From positions 1,421,786 to 1,485,785 of the forward strand of contig QCXZ01000041.1 of assembly GCA_025024175.1 (NCBI GenBank): DNA of 64,000 nt, read 5' to 3'. The translations under genes and the position numbers were made by a program. How positions within the stretch are numbered: the stretch's first letter is position 1; each line of letters begins with the position of its first letter. The stretch comes from Rhyzopertha dominica. Its lineage: Eukaryota; Arthropoda; Insecta; Coleoptera; Bostrichidae. Positions 12,076-23,601 of the stretch are shown here, piece after piece. The notes beneath the pieces were generated by a model. It made no database searches. It was not told the DNA's origin and was given only the letters and a program-made list of their open reading frames with translations.

Positions 12076-15000
12076 ACTTTTGAGTAAAAGTTGGATAGGA
12101 AAATACAATTGATATAATTATGAGATAGTAGCACATGAGGATATCTCTGGTATTTGAAGCGATATAAAACTAATTGCATACCCTATTGTAATTGACTGCA
12201 ACCACTACCATTACAGCTTTTGGTTACTTACAAGCAAGTCAACGAAGACCCTGCAACTATTAGAACATAAAAATTAGACCTACTTTCAAAATAATATCAC
12301 GATATTTGATATTCTCCAAGAACTTATAAAAGAAGATTTTCTAAAGCAATTGATCTAATTATGCTAAAAAAAACTTTCAATTTTCCAGTAAACCCTAGCA
12401 TGACTGTTGTAAAAACTATACACGATAATTAATATAATCAACGTACAGTATAATTATTTTTTAACTCTCGATGATATTACATAATATCATAAGCAATAAA
12501 TACTTCAAGATTAAAGTACATTGTGGGTCCACCTATACTACTTCCTATACATCAATGATCTTTCTTTCAGTGAGGAAATGACTTACCTTGACTTGGTCCT
12601 GTTCACCAGCATATTCTATACTCTGAAATATGGTCCACGTGTACCTTCTGCGTATTTCCATCCTTGCAAGGTACCGCCTGTACCATCTCTGAATCAGAAT
12701 GGCTGCTTTCATAGCTGAAAGGGAGGAAACATAAATTAGTGACTGGGTCTGCTTAGAAAAAATTAAAATATTAATAGTGACAGCAAGGTAACTGAAAATG
12801 ATGTTATAGTAAAGTGTCCTTTAATGTTATTTTTTAGCCTACTTTCTATTTTTTAATGGTAACCAAGTGATACATCATAAATGTAAATTTAAAAGCAAAC
12901 ATCTACCAAAACCTATTGCTGAAAATGTTATATCTGATACTGTACATTTATTTCTCGATGAAAATTGACAAGGAACAATTTCATTCCAGGATAGTAATCA
13001 TAAATGATGGCGAATAAGGAATAAGTATGTGTCTGAAGTAATCGATTAGCTCACGCATTCTACACCTTTATACAAATCAGTTGGTTGTCATTTACAAAAT
13101 ATGCTGCACAAGGCAGAGAAGAAAAGAAAAATAATTAGCAAAAAATTTCCGTTAAGGACATCTTGTTGTAAAGTTAAAGTTTATAGAAATTAAGCCTGTT
13201 ACTCCATAATTTTGACTAATCCTGAAAGAGTGTTGCAAATGAATGATGCCACATAAACTAATCAGATTATTATTATCTACTATGAACATTCACAGTGTTG
13301 GTAAACTAATTGCACATTTTCATCCAATTCAAAACAGGTTTATCGTTCAGGACCAGTTGACAGGTTAGTCCACAAATTTAAAGTGATTACCACGGTGCAA
13401 CAAAACACATTTATTTCGTTAAAGACGAGATTCAACGCAGTGGAAATGTAGAATACAACAAACTATTGGAGCGTACTTTCAATGCGGCACTGGAATGTAC
13501 GTAAAAAAATTCACATTCTAGGGAAGATCGAACGCTCCAGGGATTGCAGTCTACAACACCTAGGGGTGTGAAATATTAACGCTTCAGACGTAAAAGCAGC
13601 GGAATTTTTTATGAGGCAATGAAAGTTTTGTTGTTCTTAGTGTCTTCGGTGCCAGGAAAGGTTAAAGGTAGAGAGGGAAATTACACCCACGTGAGGGAAA
13701 GAAGAATATAATAAAATTTCCATTGAACCGATGGAAGTAAATTTGACAAGCGAGACAAATCGGCTTGATTTGCAACTGACAAAGGAACCGTGATTCTGAA
13801 TAACTAAAATTCGAAGCAGGCGTTTGCATTCAAGGAGTGGGCGTGCCGCAGAAGAGAATACAGGGATACATAAAGGTAATCAGAAAATATGAGAATAAAT
13901 AGTATATTCTAATCGTTTTAATATTATCACGTAGCACATAATATAGTCTCTTAGATTTAGCTTGTGATGTATGTATGATTACCTCTGGTACAATTCAAGT
14001 CCAACTAACTTTTCCAATTCCGTATTGTTAATGATCGATTTGATCAAAAAGTCCCAACAGCTTTCCTTGACATCGCTCGATATGAGTAGTTATCGTGCAC
14101 ACTGCTGCACGAACACAACTTGCTGATAAATGAGCAGGCCGGCGAAGTAAAACAACGTCCCGTTTAATGTCACATCGCTCCTATTGATGGCAGTTTTTAC
14201 CGGAAAGTGGATTATTAAAACACTTAAGGAAAGTGTATTCTGATAATACTGAAACTCAACAAATGTGAATCAATAAGGGGTAAATTTTTAACCGTTCCGT
14301 TCGTTTAAAAGGATTCCGGCACTAAAGTGGAGAAGTGAAGAAACTAACGCACTTTATTATGGCTTCGCTACTTTTACGACTTTTCATCTTGCGGTTATTA
14401 AAATGAAACAAGAGCTCAGGATTCTCATTACCTAGTCTTTGCCAGTATTATGTAATAAGTTCTATTACGTGCTCATCTAAAGTGCAACATCGCTATTTTA
14501 TTAAACTTGCTGGATAGACTTTCTCCTTTAATAAGCTTTATTATTCTAGTACCCTTGGCTAATGGTTTCACTCGGTAGCTGGTGAAGTTGTTTAATAATA
14601 AGAGGATCGAACTTTATAAGGAGTACAGTAAGCAGACTACTAAAAAAACAGTTCAAGACGAAACGAACTCCAAGACTTTATTCAGGCTATCCCTGCACCC
14701 CCAATATCTGAATTTTAGAATAGCTGAACTTGAGGGAACCACAAGATGGTTCATTATTAACCCAAGTGTGTTTGGAAATCCTTTTTTAACAATCACGGTA
14801 TTGTCAATACGGAATACTTGAGTTGAGCTGGTAAAATTATAATTTCTTTAGTATTCGAACTGTTTGGCGATATANAAAGTTGCTCACCTACATCTTGATA
14901 TNTAGTTTGCTTGTATGAATTATAGAACTTAGAAGAAAGAAAGTATTGATTTAGCAAGAACATATGCCAGTTCCAACATCCATTGCCCACACTTTATCCA

Positions 15001-15383
15001 AATTTAAAGTACGTCGAACAAAGCAAACTGAATTAATAAAAAAACCAATCTAGACAAAAAAATAGTTCTATGGGATATATTTTAATGTTGCCGAGCAATT
15101 TCCACTATGAGCATTTGTCCAACTAAGTAATAGATACTTTTAGGGAGCTCTAATTTGAATGAGATTTCAATATGCAAACTGACATGACAATTTGTTGACA
15201 GGTCACTAAGGAACCTTCGCTTCCAAACCACACTCGAAATTGCTTCTCACGTCGCGTGTCAGCATCAAGATATTTGTGTCAAAACTTAAGGAACATACGT
15301 TATTTTATTTTCACCGAGTATGTTATGCTTACCTCCCTTGCTATATAAATAACTATTTTAGCACTACTAATTACTAACGCGAC
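12076..15383. other. No gene; one reverse-transcriptase-like fragment near 12530
   Basis: Around 12530-12575 the plus strand reads [10 protein letters not shown], after GP and aromatic residues in a neighbouring frame. This recalls the LGPLLFLxYINDLP motif of non-LTR reverse transcriptases. No flanking RT motif is readable, so this is at most a trace. The rest, including 14582-14821 and two N bases near 14875-14902, shows nothing I recognise. Confidence 0.3.
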
Positions 15384-15664
15384 AATAAACATTAAAATGC
15401 ATGTCTATGCTGTGCTGTCTACACCTCAACCAACTGCAGATAGTACTATTTCGCTGTCATTACAGCTCATCAGTGCAGTTTAGGTCTAGTGTAGACAACA
15501 CGGCATAGAACTGGTTTTGCTTATATACCAAAGCAATTGTATGATGTAAGTAAGAATTTAGGATGGCAATGCCATCTGTCACCAGCTAGGTGGCTTTGTC
15601 ATCATGTCAGTGTAATGCTGACAGATGGCATTGCCATCCTACATTCTTACTTAATAAACATTAA
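15384..15664. mobile_element. Double-hairpin MITE-like element with 12-bp target duplication
   Basis: The element (15396-15652, 257 bp) is bracketed by identical direct repeats AATAAACATTAA at 15384-15395 and 15653-15664, as expected of a target-site duplication. Inside are two hairpins. Hairpin A (about 15403-15511) has arms GTCTATGCTGTGCTGTCTAC and a near-complement ending at 15511, with further imperfect pairing inside. Hairpin B has a 32-bp stem (15551-15582 with 15619-15650) with one mismatch and a 36-nt loop. There is no coding capacity and no poly(A) tail. A partial second copy lies at about 41882-42093 in inverse orientation. Its superfamily is unclear: 12 bp is unusual for cut-and-paste families and would suit a target-primed retroposon. 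Confidence 0.75.
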
Positions 15665-17067
15665 GAGTTCCAGTTATCTTTCAAAGTTGCACCCGATTGG
15701 GCCCTCATCATCCTAAAATCTGTCTATTTCCAAGCTTATTGTAGGTGCCGCTACATGAATATACAAGTTATGATCCACAACATTACATGAGGATTGCCTT
15801 GCGACATGTTCCTCCTGTACTCATCGTAACTGTGCTACCCATGTCTGAGGCTACACAGTTCTTTGTAAACGGTTCATGCGTCAATTCCCATAATGTTGGT
15901 GGCTGCAATCACACCGAGCCCTGCAAGCGTTCAGAGAGATAAAGTCTCACAAAGCCAACAAACCCATCCCTCGTCGATAACGTACGTGGAGCTCCGAGCC
16001 GTTTTGCAACGACGATAAAATATGATTTACCCCGCGCACTTGTCGACTACCAATCGAACTGGATAATAGAGGTTCGCTCTGTAGCAAAGCCAACACCTAG
16101 TCTGTCAACGCGACGAAATATACGAGCACAAAGCTGTGTAAAGTCAACGATAAAAACGCAGGCGGGATTGTAGTAGTTTAATATCGTGAAAGATTAATAA
16201 TCCGCCTGTGCACGTTCGAGTAAATAAGGACCATAATATTGCCCGCTGCTTGAGTTATTGTGGAATTCGCGAATCTTAAAAAGCGGCTTAATAATGTTGA
16301 TTTATGTCGGGTCCTTTAAATGGGGCTTTCGTTTGCATTTCGTTTGTGGGATTATCTCCAAGGGGGAGATCAGTGTAGGATTTGGATGTCGCGCAGATAC
16401 CTGTACAGCCTTGGGTAAATGTCGTGCGGGTCTGAAATAGATTCAAATCACCAGCCTGGATATAGGTAAAAGGAGATTTGAAAAAATGGGCCTTTTAGTT
16501 ACGAAGAAATTATTCAAGAAAAAGTTTTGCCATCAGACAGTTTACTATGCTTTAGTTGTATCAAGCACTCTATTGCACAAGGCTTCGTTGCAGAACTGAT
16601 GGCAGAGGAGAAACAAAATAACTGACTTAGCGCATTGAGGAACACCAGAATATGTATCATCTTTTGGAACAGACAGAAATTACTGCAACACATGCTAGAC
16701 AAAATCTATTACTTGAAGTTCACTTTCTCTGAAGAAAGCTAGAACATTTGTCAGATCATTTTCGCGATTAAGGTAAAATTTTTTAATATAGAGTAAGTTT
16801 TTTTATGGGATAGCCTTCTTTAAGGAAAACTTAAATAGATCAAAACAAATGTATAAAAACACTAGCTAAATTTCTCAATAAATAGTGCACGTATTGTATT
16901 CTCGAACTTTAGATTTGACAGATGTATTCGTTATCTGTTTGCAGTTTACACTTCCACGTTAATTAATCGAAATCTGTTTTGCCCTGCTAATTTTTCTCAG
17001 CGCTAAAAAATACGCTAGCGTATCCTACTGTAAAACATCACTTACATATTACAATTCTACAAACAAG
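15665..17067. other. Intergenic, nothing recognised
   Basis: Short reading frames at 15745-15942 and 16258-16440 lack splice context and family resemblance and are treated as chance. Confidence 0.4.
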
Positions 17068-17964
17068 ATTACAGAACTCAATAGCGAAATATATAAATTT
17101 GTCGTAATTAAACTACTTAATTGTAGTTTCTTTTTACTACGATTAAGACCAAATACCTGTTTCTCTTTGTAAAAGTAAGCTATGTTATGTAGCATCTTAT
17201 GTTATGTATCATGTTATGTTATGTAGCATGTTATGTTATGTAGCATGTTAGGTTATCTAACATGTTATGTTATGTAGCATGTTATGTTATTTAACATGTT
17301 ACGTTATGTAGCATATTATGTTATTTAACATGTTATGTTATGTAGCATGTTATGTTATGCAGCATGTTATGTTATGTAGCATGTTATGTTATTTAACATG
17401 TTATGTTATGTAGCATGTTATGTTATTTAACATGTTATGATATGTAGCATGTTATGTTATACAGCATGTTATGTTATGTAGCGTGTTATATTATGTAGCA
17501 TGTTATATTATGTTACGTTTTCCAGAAATTGAATGGGTCTCTTTGTGTCTAATAAACAACTTCTACGAATTATGATATCTCCAGGTTCTTTTTTAATCTA
17601 GTATTACAAAATTTATTTACATATTATTACAAAATGATATGAAAGAAAGTTACTTATCGGTTATGCATTCCCTGATGCACCTTTTGAAGACGAAATTCCT
17701 TGAACTGAAAATGATTATCATATTACGACATTTTACCGATAATAAAGAAAATTTTCGTAATGTCCTTTTCAATGCTAATGAACACTGCTCACACATATAC
17801 TGCTTACAACTTAATGAATTTAATAAGCTAAAATGGATTGAATTAGAAAATGTACCAATATATTACACTTGAAACTTAGCTCAGAATGCAACTTGGGTAC
17901 AGTTTTGCCAACAACAATCGTAGACTACTAGATGTTAGTACAATGTCAGTAACAGCCACAGGTT
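17068..17964 (+). repeat. Dispersed repeat with 17-bp minisatellite, copy C
   Basis: This is the longest copy of the family at 10632. It starts within the left module (ACAGAACTCAATAGCGAAAT), has the same AAACTAC/GTAGTTT hairpin, and carries a minisatellite of about 20 units (17178-17519) with CATGTTATGTTATGTAG and CATGTTATGTTATTTAA variants. The right module ends at CACAGGTT (17964). The right module holds a 77-codon frame (17639-17872). The same stretch in copy A is close in sequence, but its frame is disrupted, so I do not call a gene. Confidence 0.75.
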
Positions 17965-18843
17965 CTGGGTCAACGCCATATAAATTTCTGGTCCACCGGA
18001 CAACCATTCTAAATTGAAATCGAGTCCTAATTCCAAACCAGCAAGAGCATTAACTGTCCCGACCTCGCTTTTACTGCCTTCGTCCCCCCGTCGTAATAAA
18101 ACCAGAAGGGTTAGGACCGTTTTGCATCAAAGGATTTTTGGGTCCGTTGATTGGATAAATCAAATTGAAACAGTTTGTAGATTTCATCTTGAGAAGCGAA
18201 CAGTCGCGAGAAAAAACGGCCCGGAGGCAATTCAAAGCCGGGCCAAATTGAACTGCACGAGATTTTATTGGCCCTTCTTATTAGATGATTGTCTTAGGGC
18301 CGAGGACGAAAGGAAGGCATGAATTTCCATTATTCTATTTCAGAAGCGAAACACGATATCTCGATTGTAGTGGGAGCCGTTCGCTTCTGATGGTTTCAAG
18401 TTAAACTTTATTATCTTCGATTGATTTGGTGCTCAGGAAATAAGGAAAAACAGGCCATTGTCAACATCGCCCACGTTTTTGTTGGCTTAATTTCTGAATG
18501 GGGGAGCGCGGAAGTAGCGAAAGCGACGGAGCTTTTACAGGAAGAGAGATTTATAGCAACAAATGACTGTGTTCAGAATAGAAGTGGGAGCTAATGCAGA
18601 TATATGGCGTTTCGAATTCAGGTGTGCGTTTAATTCTGTGAAGTACCTCCTCAGGTTAGGCGAGGAGGATTATGATGAATTTAACGCCCTGTGTGCCTGA
18701 TGTACGCTATTTTATATATAGTTCGATGCCCCATTAAAAATATATTTAAAACTGCACATTTTCTTGTTAGGAACTGTATTCTTTCCCTAATTCGAAGAAT
18801 TCCCATCTCTGCCGGACGTCAAAAGGTATTTGATTTCATAGTA
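17965..18843. other. No gene recognised
   Basis: A 102-codon frame at 18014-18322 begins at a non-ATG codon and lacks recognisable motifs or clear splice sites. The sequence is somewhat richer in GC than its surroundings. It could be conserved non-coding DNA, but that cannot be judged from one sequence. Confidence 0.3.
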
Positions 18844-20173
18844 CGAGGCATGTTTTTTAAGTAAGTACCGTTTTGCGATTCCGCCGCCGCAGCGCTACGG
18901 TCGGCGTTCCGCGCATGCACGCTGGTTACCTACATCTCTTGTCTACGCACTGACACCATTACAATTTGATTCTTCATTGTATACGTTGTTTACCGAGTGT
19001 TTAAGATGCCTCCGACAATCGTGAGTCCCGCCGATTGTGAAGTACGGGATGTTATACGATTTCTTAGTGCTAAAGGCGTAAAACCGATCGATATTCATCG
19101 TGAGATCTGTGAAGTTTACGGACAAAAGATTATGAGTGATAGAATGGTAAGGAAATGGGTGAGAGCATTTNAAGATAGCCGCACAAATGTGCATGATGAA
19201 GAACGGAGTGGGCGTCCTTCGGTCGTTAATGAAGATTTGGTGCAGAAAGTGAACGAAAAGGTGACAGAAAACAGACGCTTTATAATTTCATCATTGTGCG
19301 ACTCCTTTCCTCAATATTCTCGTAGTGTTTTGTATCGCATTGTGACCGAGAACTTGAATTACCGGAAATTGTGTTCACGTTGGGTTCCGAAAATGTTGAC
19401 GGATTTGCACAAAACCCAACGTTTAGGCAGTGCATTGACTTTCCTTGAGCGGTACCACAATGAAAGTGAATATTTTTTAGACCAAATTGTTACTGGTGAC
19501 GAAACATGGGTGGCCTACGTCACACCAGAATCGAAACAACAATCCATGGAATGGCGACATTCATCATCACCCAAAAAAGTGAAGTTTAAGCAAACAATTT
19601 CTGCCCGGAAAATCATGTGCATAGTTTTTTGGGACAGAAAAGGAGTATTGCTAGTGGAGTTTCTGCCTCGTAATGAGACAATCAATGCAGCGTCTTATTG
19701 TAAGACATTGAACAATCTGCGTCGTGCAATCCAGAACAAAAGACGTTGCAAGTTGAGTAAGGGTATCGTTTTGCTGCATGACAATGCCCGTCCACATGTG
19801 GCTAATCGGACCAAAGATCTCATCAAATCTTTTAAATGGGAAACTCTAGATCATCCTCTATACAGCCCTGATCTGGCGTCCAGCGACTACCATTTGTTCC
19901 TGCACTTGAAGAAATACCTGGGTGGTCAGCGTCTTCAAGACGATAACGAAGTCGAAACATTTGTGATACAGTGGTTAACAAGTCAGGCGGCAGAATTTTA
20001 TGAGGAGGGTATTCAAAAACTGGTGCCACGTTATGACAAGTGCCTCAATATTCACGAAAATTATGTAGAAAAGTAGATTAAGGTACAGGCTTTCATGTAA
20101 GATAAAATTATTGCGATATATTTGCACGTTTTTTTTAATTCCAAAACGGTACTTACTCAAAAAACATGCCTCG
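18844..20173 (+). mobile_element. Full-length mariner element with TA duplications
   Basis: The 1330-bp element starts CGAGGCATGTTTTTT at 18844 and ends with the inverted complement at 20173. The 32-bp terminal inverted repeats (18844-18875 and 20142-20173) differ at one base. TA dinucleotides flank both ends (18842-18843 and 20174-20175), the target duplication of the IS630-Tc1-mariner superfamily. Length, terminal repeats and the single long transposase frame show a structurally complete copy, probably a recent insertion. The subfamily was not assigned. Confidence 0.95.
19006..20076 (+). CDS. Mariner transposase, DD34D type
   Basis: This DDE/D transposase would cut and reinsert its own element by binding the terminal repeats at 18844 and 20173. 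The ATG at 19006 gives 356 residues, close to the usual 345-360 for mariner. A GTG in frame just upstream is not a likely start in an animal. The N-terminal half holds the paired helix-turn-helix DNA-binding region, followed by WVPKML, a variant of the mariner linker motif WVPHEL. Catalytic residues are D165 (in TGDETW), D259 (in HDNARPH) and D294 (in YSPDLASSD, usually YSPDLAPSD). There are 34 residues between the last two, the mariner signature. There is no internal stop; one N at 19171 leaves residue 56 undetermined. The open frame and near-identical terminal repeats suggest recent or possibly current activity; whether it is active cannot be told from sequence alone. Confidence 0.95.
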   Translation: MPPTIVSPADCEVRDVIRFLSAKGVKPIDIHREICEVYGQKIMSDRMVRKWVRAFXDSRTNVHDEERSGRPSVVNEDLVQKVNEKVTENRRFIISSLCDSFPQYSRSVLYRIVTENLNYRKLCSRWVPKMLTDLHKTQRLGSALTFLERYHNESEYFLDQIVTGDETWVAYVTPESKQQSMEWRHSSSPKKVKFKQTISARKIMCIVFWDRKGVLLVEFLPRNETINAASYCKTLNNLRRAIQNKRRCKLSKGIVLLHDNARPHVANRTKDLIKSFKWETLDHPLYSPDLASSDYHLFLHLKKYLGGQRLQDDNEVETFVIQWLTSQAAEFYEEGIQKLVPRYDKCLNIHENYVEK

Positions 20174-20175
20174 TA

Positions 20176-21540
20176 TTTTGCTATCTGGAAATAATAACCT
20201 ACAAGTGCAATGGAGCGTAATATTATTTTAAATTTTGAACTCTTCGTCCAATGCCCAACGGACGGTCAACAACGTTGAATAAAATTGCTCCCAATTCAAG
20301 AAGATCAATNTTGATGCTGCCCAACTANCTCCCATTACCTACAAATTAAACCAACATTCCGTAATAATTAACATTAGAGGTTAAAGTACCGAATTACGTT
20401 TCCTTGGGACAATTCTTCCCTTCTCTTATAATTCCAATTCTGAAATGTTAATCCAGTCCAATACTAACAACATTGTTGTTTGATTCGTTTGCGACTATTT
20501 GGAACGAAAAACCCCGTCACCTAATCCAATATTTAAAGATTGTGTGATATGCAAATGGATTACTTTCCCCCATTTACAGATTAATACGCCTAAATGCGAC
20601 ATCAATATATTGCAGCCGGCAATACACGGTTGTCACCCTTTGAACCGCAGGTTGTACAACCTGCAGCAGGGTTCCACCGCTTCGATAGTTTTAATCAATT
20701 TTTAGTGTTTAATCAACCAAATGAGATTCCGCAGCGTCAGGTTAATGTAGTTGGCGAACTTTATGCCCGAGTGATGCAAATTAAAAAGAAAGAGTTTAAA
20801 AAGTAACAATCGAGTCCTCAGCTGGGTAATTGCACTAGGTGTTTCTGTTGTCAACAATGTAAGTCAAGCAGCATCTGCAGTTACATAATATTTCAGTTTT
20901 TTTCCACTTTATTAAAAGCTTCATTTCAGCTCCAATTATAAAAAAGACACTAGCATGATATGATATAATAAACTAGATTAATATTAAATTTAATTAGCCC
21001 TGTTTAACATATGGTAGCAATGAATCAAGCCACCTCTAGTTTTGCCTAAATTCGCGCTCTATAATTCACGATAATATCGTAACGTCATCCCACCCCCTAA
21101 GACTATTGGATTTAATTAATCCATCCGAAACTTCCTCTCGGCATAACGAAAATCCGGCGGCACCTGTTGACTGAATATCGAAACGGCTGAATCATGTTTC
21201 ACCGTTATTACGTTTCGGGTGTATTTATTATATCGATTTGTTACGAGCCCGACTTATTACTTTCTGACATGACTTATTAACGTCGGGTCGTCGGAAACAA
21301 AAAATGCTGAAGCGGCACCGGGAAATAAAAGCGAGCGGCTTAGAATTTGTAAGTCTTCACCAAGGGCTTTACCGATAATCTAGCCCTGGCAGGTTTAACG
21401 ATTTATGTAGTACTCGTGTAACTTTGGAATATGTAAGAATACAGGTCAAAAGTTCTATCGTGGATGTACATATTGCAAAATGCTAATGAAGCTTGAAATT
21501 GAATCAACCTAGTCAAAAATTTCCAGTTCGCAATCCACAC
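20176..21540. other. No firm gene; a small open frame at 20594-20806
   Basis: An ATG at 20594 opens 70 codons ending in KKKEFKK, with protein-like composition (MRHQYIAAG at its start). A pyrimidine-rich CCCATTTACAG lies just upstream at about 20570-20580 and could be a splice acceptor, but a stop directly precedes the ATG in the same frame. It might be a first coding exon after a 5' UTR. Evidence is weak, and no family is recognised. Confidence 0.25.
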
Positions 21541-22427
21541 AAATATAAAACGTAGAGAGCTGTATAAATTCGTAAATTTTGACATAAACTTCAATATTTG
21601 CTTTAAGCCAATTCGGTATTGCAAAACAAATTTTATTTTTGAAAAATGTTTATTCAATAACAATAATGTAATAAATGCTCAAAATGTCGCCCTCCGCCGT
21701 TTTCACAAGCTTGAATTCGTGCCCAAATCGATCCTTTAACATGCATTAACATTTCTGGAGTGATGGATCTACATGCATCACGTATTTTATTTTCTAAATG
21801 TTCTACACTTTCAGTTGGTGTTTGATATAGTATACTTGCTCTTTTACCATTCCCCACAGAAAAAAATCCAAAGGAGTAAGGTCCGGGCTTCTCGGTGGCC
21901 ACCTCTTCCTATCCATCGGTTAGGCAAAACCAAATCAAGATGATTTCGCACTATTCTGTGATAATGCGCAGGTGCCCCATCTTGTTGGAACCATATAGAT
22001 CTTGTCTTACTTGTAAACTTACATTTTGGGGAAGTACCGGTAAAATGTTTCTTAAAAAAATTAGATAAGTATTGCCGTTTAAACTATCGCGAAAAAAATA
22101 AGGCCTAACACTTTGAATCCCCAATATTCCGCACCAGACGTTCGTCGAGTAGATAGTTTGAATATGTCCTTCTCGAATCCAACGCGGATTTTCTTGCGCA
22201 TAATAATGCATGTTTGTTAATTCCACCATTATTAGAAAATCTTGCTTCATCTGAGAAGCAAATGTTGTCATAAAATCTCACATTCAAATTTTGGTGTTCC
22301 CGAAAAAAATTACAAAAAGCCAGTCCTTTAGGATAATCTGTCTCCTTTAAGGCCTGAACCAATTGCAAGTGATACGGATGAATACTGAAGACAGACTAAT
22401 ACCGGTTGCTCTTGAGACTCTCTAATG
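21541..22427 (-). mobile_element. Truncated DD41D Tc1/mariner-type element
   Basis: The segment aligns throughout with the element at 46464-47875, but both terminal repeats are missing. Homology starts near AATATAAAACGTAGAGAG at the left and stops after GGTTGCTCTTGAGACT at the right. Relative to the other copy it has a 26-bp class deletion near 22383 and a 14-bp class deletion near 21900. Readable transposase pieces on the minus strand include ENPRWIREG, a TNVWCGILG block, and ITPEMLMHVK near the C-terminus. The DNA-binding N-terminus is absent. It is a dead relic. Confidence 0.85.
21654..22368 (-). pseudogene. Broken transposase of the truncated DD41D element
   Basis: Minus-strand fragments in three frames give, in order, FSDEARFSNNGG (the region of the first catalytic Asp), NPRWIREG, NVWCGILG, the SLNGNTYLIFLRNILP block, and then ENKIRDACRSITPEML near the C-terminus. 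The segment between the second and third catalytic residues is disrupted by small deletions. Frameshifts and missing ends rule out a functional protein. Confidence 0.8.
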
Positions 22428-23601
22428 CTATATTATATGTCTTCTGCTTACCTGCAACCTAGGTTAATAGGAAAATATGTATAATAAACTTTAATTCCTG
22501 GAAATGCAAAGGCAAACTCCCTAATTAAATTTTTACCTGTGAACCTAATCAATCTCTTCTAATCAGTTCTTGTGCCGTGTCAAATTTAGAAACAATCATT
22601 TTCTTCTTGTGTGTCAACCACCCGAGTTCTTGTATTTTCCCGTACATTCCGTTTGTTGCCTGTTATTAGTTGTATAATTTCTCAACAAAACAGTTTATTC
22701 CAAGACTGTTTATTATTATTATGTTTACCAGCCACAAGAAGGTGAAATGAACGTAGAGGTTGTTGACGAAGTCAAAATGGCGGAAGAATTTTCGCTCTTT
22801 CTCCTTAAAAATTTAATGGTTTTCCTAAAATCCTGGTAATTCATTTCTTGCGATTATCAATTAAAAATCATTTTGAAATGTTATGGAAAAAGTTATACCC
22901 CGAACGAGAGACGAATTATATTTAAAGGATACCAGCGCGTGGAAATCCTGCAATAAATATCCTGTCCAAACATCAATATCCTCCCCGTAATGCTTGTGAT
23001 ACCTGTTTAGAATGAATGTCCGACCCTCCTCTTTCTTTAGGGAGAACCTTTCGTCCGCACAACCGTTTCAGTTTTACAGCCCTGCTCCCTTTGTCTCCCG
23101 GAGCTATTTTTGCGAGAAATATAAATGGCCCCAACGCGTCGTGCCATTAACGCAGGCTCGAGGTGACATCGCCGATGATTTCCTAAACAAAGGTCGGCCC
23201 TTTAATATTCGGGATGGAGGAAACATTAACCGCCTCCCAGAATTCCTTAATTGCTACAGATGGCGTGCTCTGACAGAATTTACAAGTATTATTTTGGCAC
23301 ACTCTCGTATTTCTCTCGAAGCTGGGAGTTTCCGGGGCGCGAAGGTGGCAAAAAGGAAGGGTTGCCGCATTTACGTCGGTTACGAGGAACATCTGGGCGT
23401 TTTGCGGTTTAACTTGATATATTACGGCACTATTCAACTAGCACTTAGATCGCCACTTGTTAGCTTAAAGTTCATTTGAAGGCGGGTTAGAAAAAGCCTT
23501 GGTAAGGCCTTGATTGAAGCTATTTTCCACCCACTATGTGGTTTAGGAGTGATTCGCTTTGATATGAGGTAAAACTTCTTTTCTGTTCATTGCATTTGTG
23601 A
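22428..23601. other. Mostly empty; two features of note
   Basis: At 22732-22788 a stretch reads PQEGEMNVEVVDEVKMAEE and is repeated with mostly conservative changes at 50305-50361. At 23012-23479 an ATG opens 155 codons with no recognisable motif, no signal peptide and no visible splice signals. It is one of the longer frames outside transposons, but nothing supports it as a gene. Confidence 0.3.

Noticed and set aside
12521..12718. [10 protein letters not shown], like a reverse-transcriptase motif
   Set aside because: A single short motif without neighbouring motifs in any frame; noted as a trace only.
18014..18322. 102-codon basic frame
   Set aside because: Starts at a non-ATG codon, and there is no family resemblance or exon boundaries.
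23012..23479. 155-codon plus-strand frame
   Set aside because: No motif, signal peptide, splice signal or second copy; length is possible by chance in a locally GC-richer stretch.
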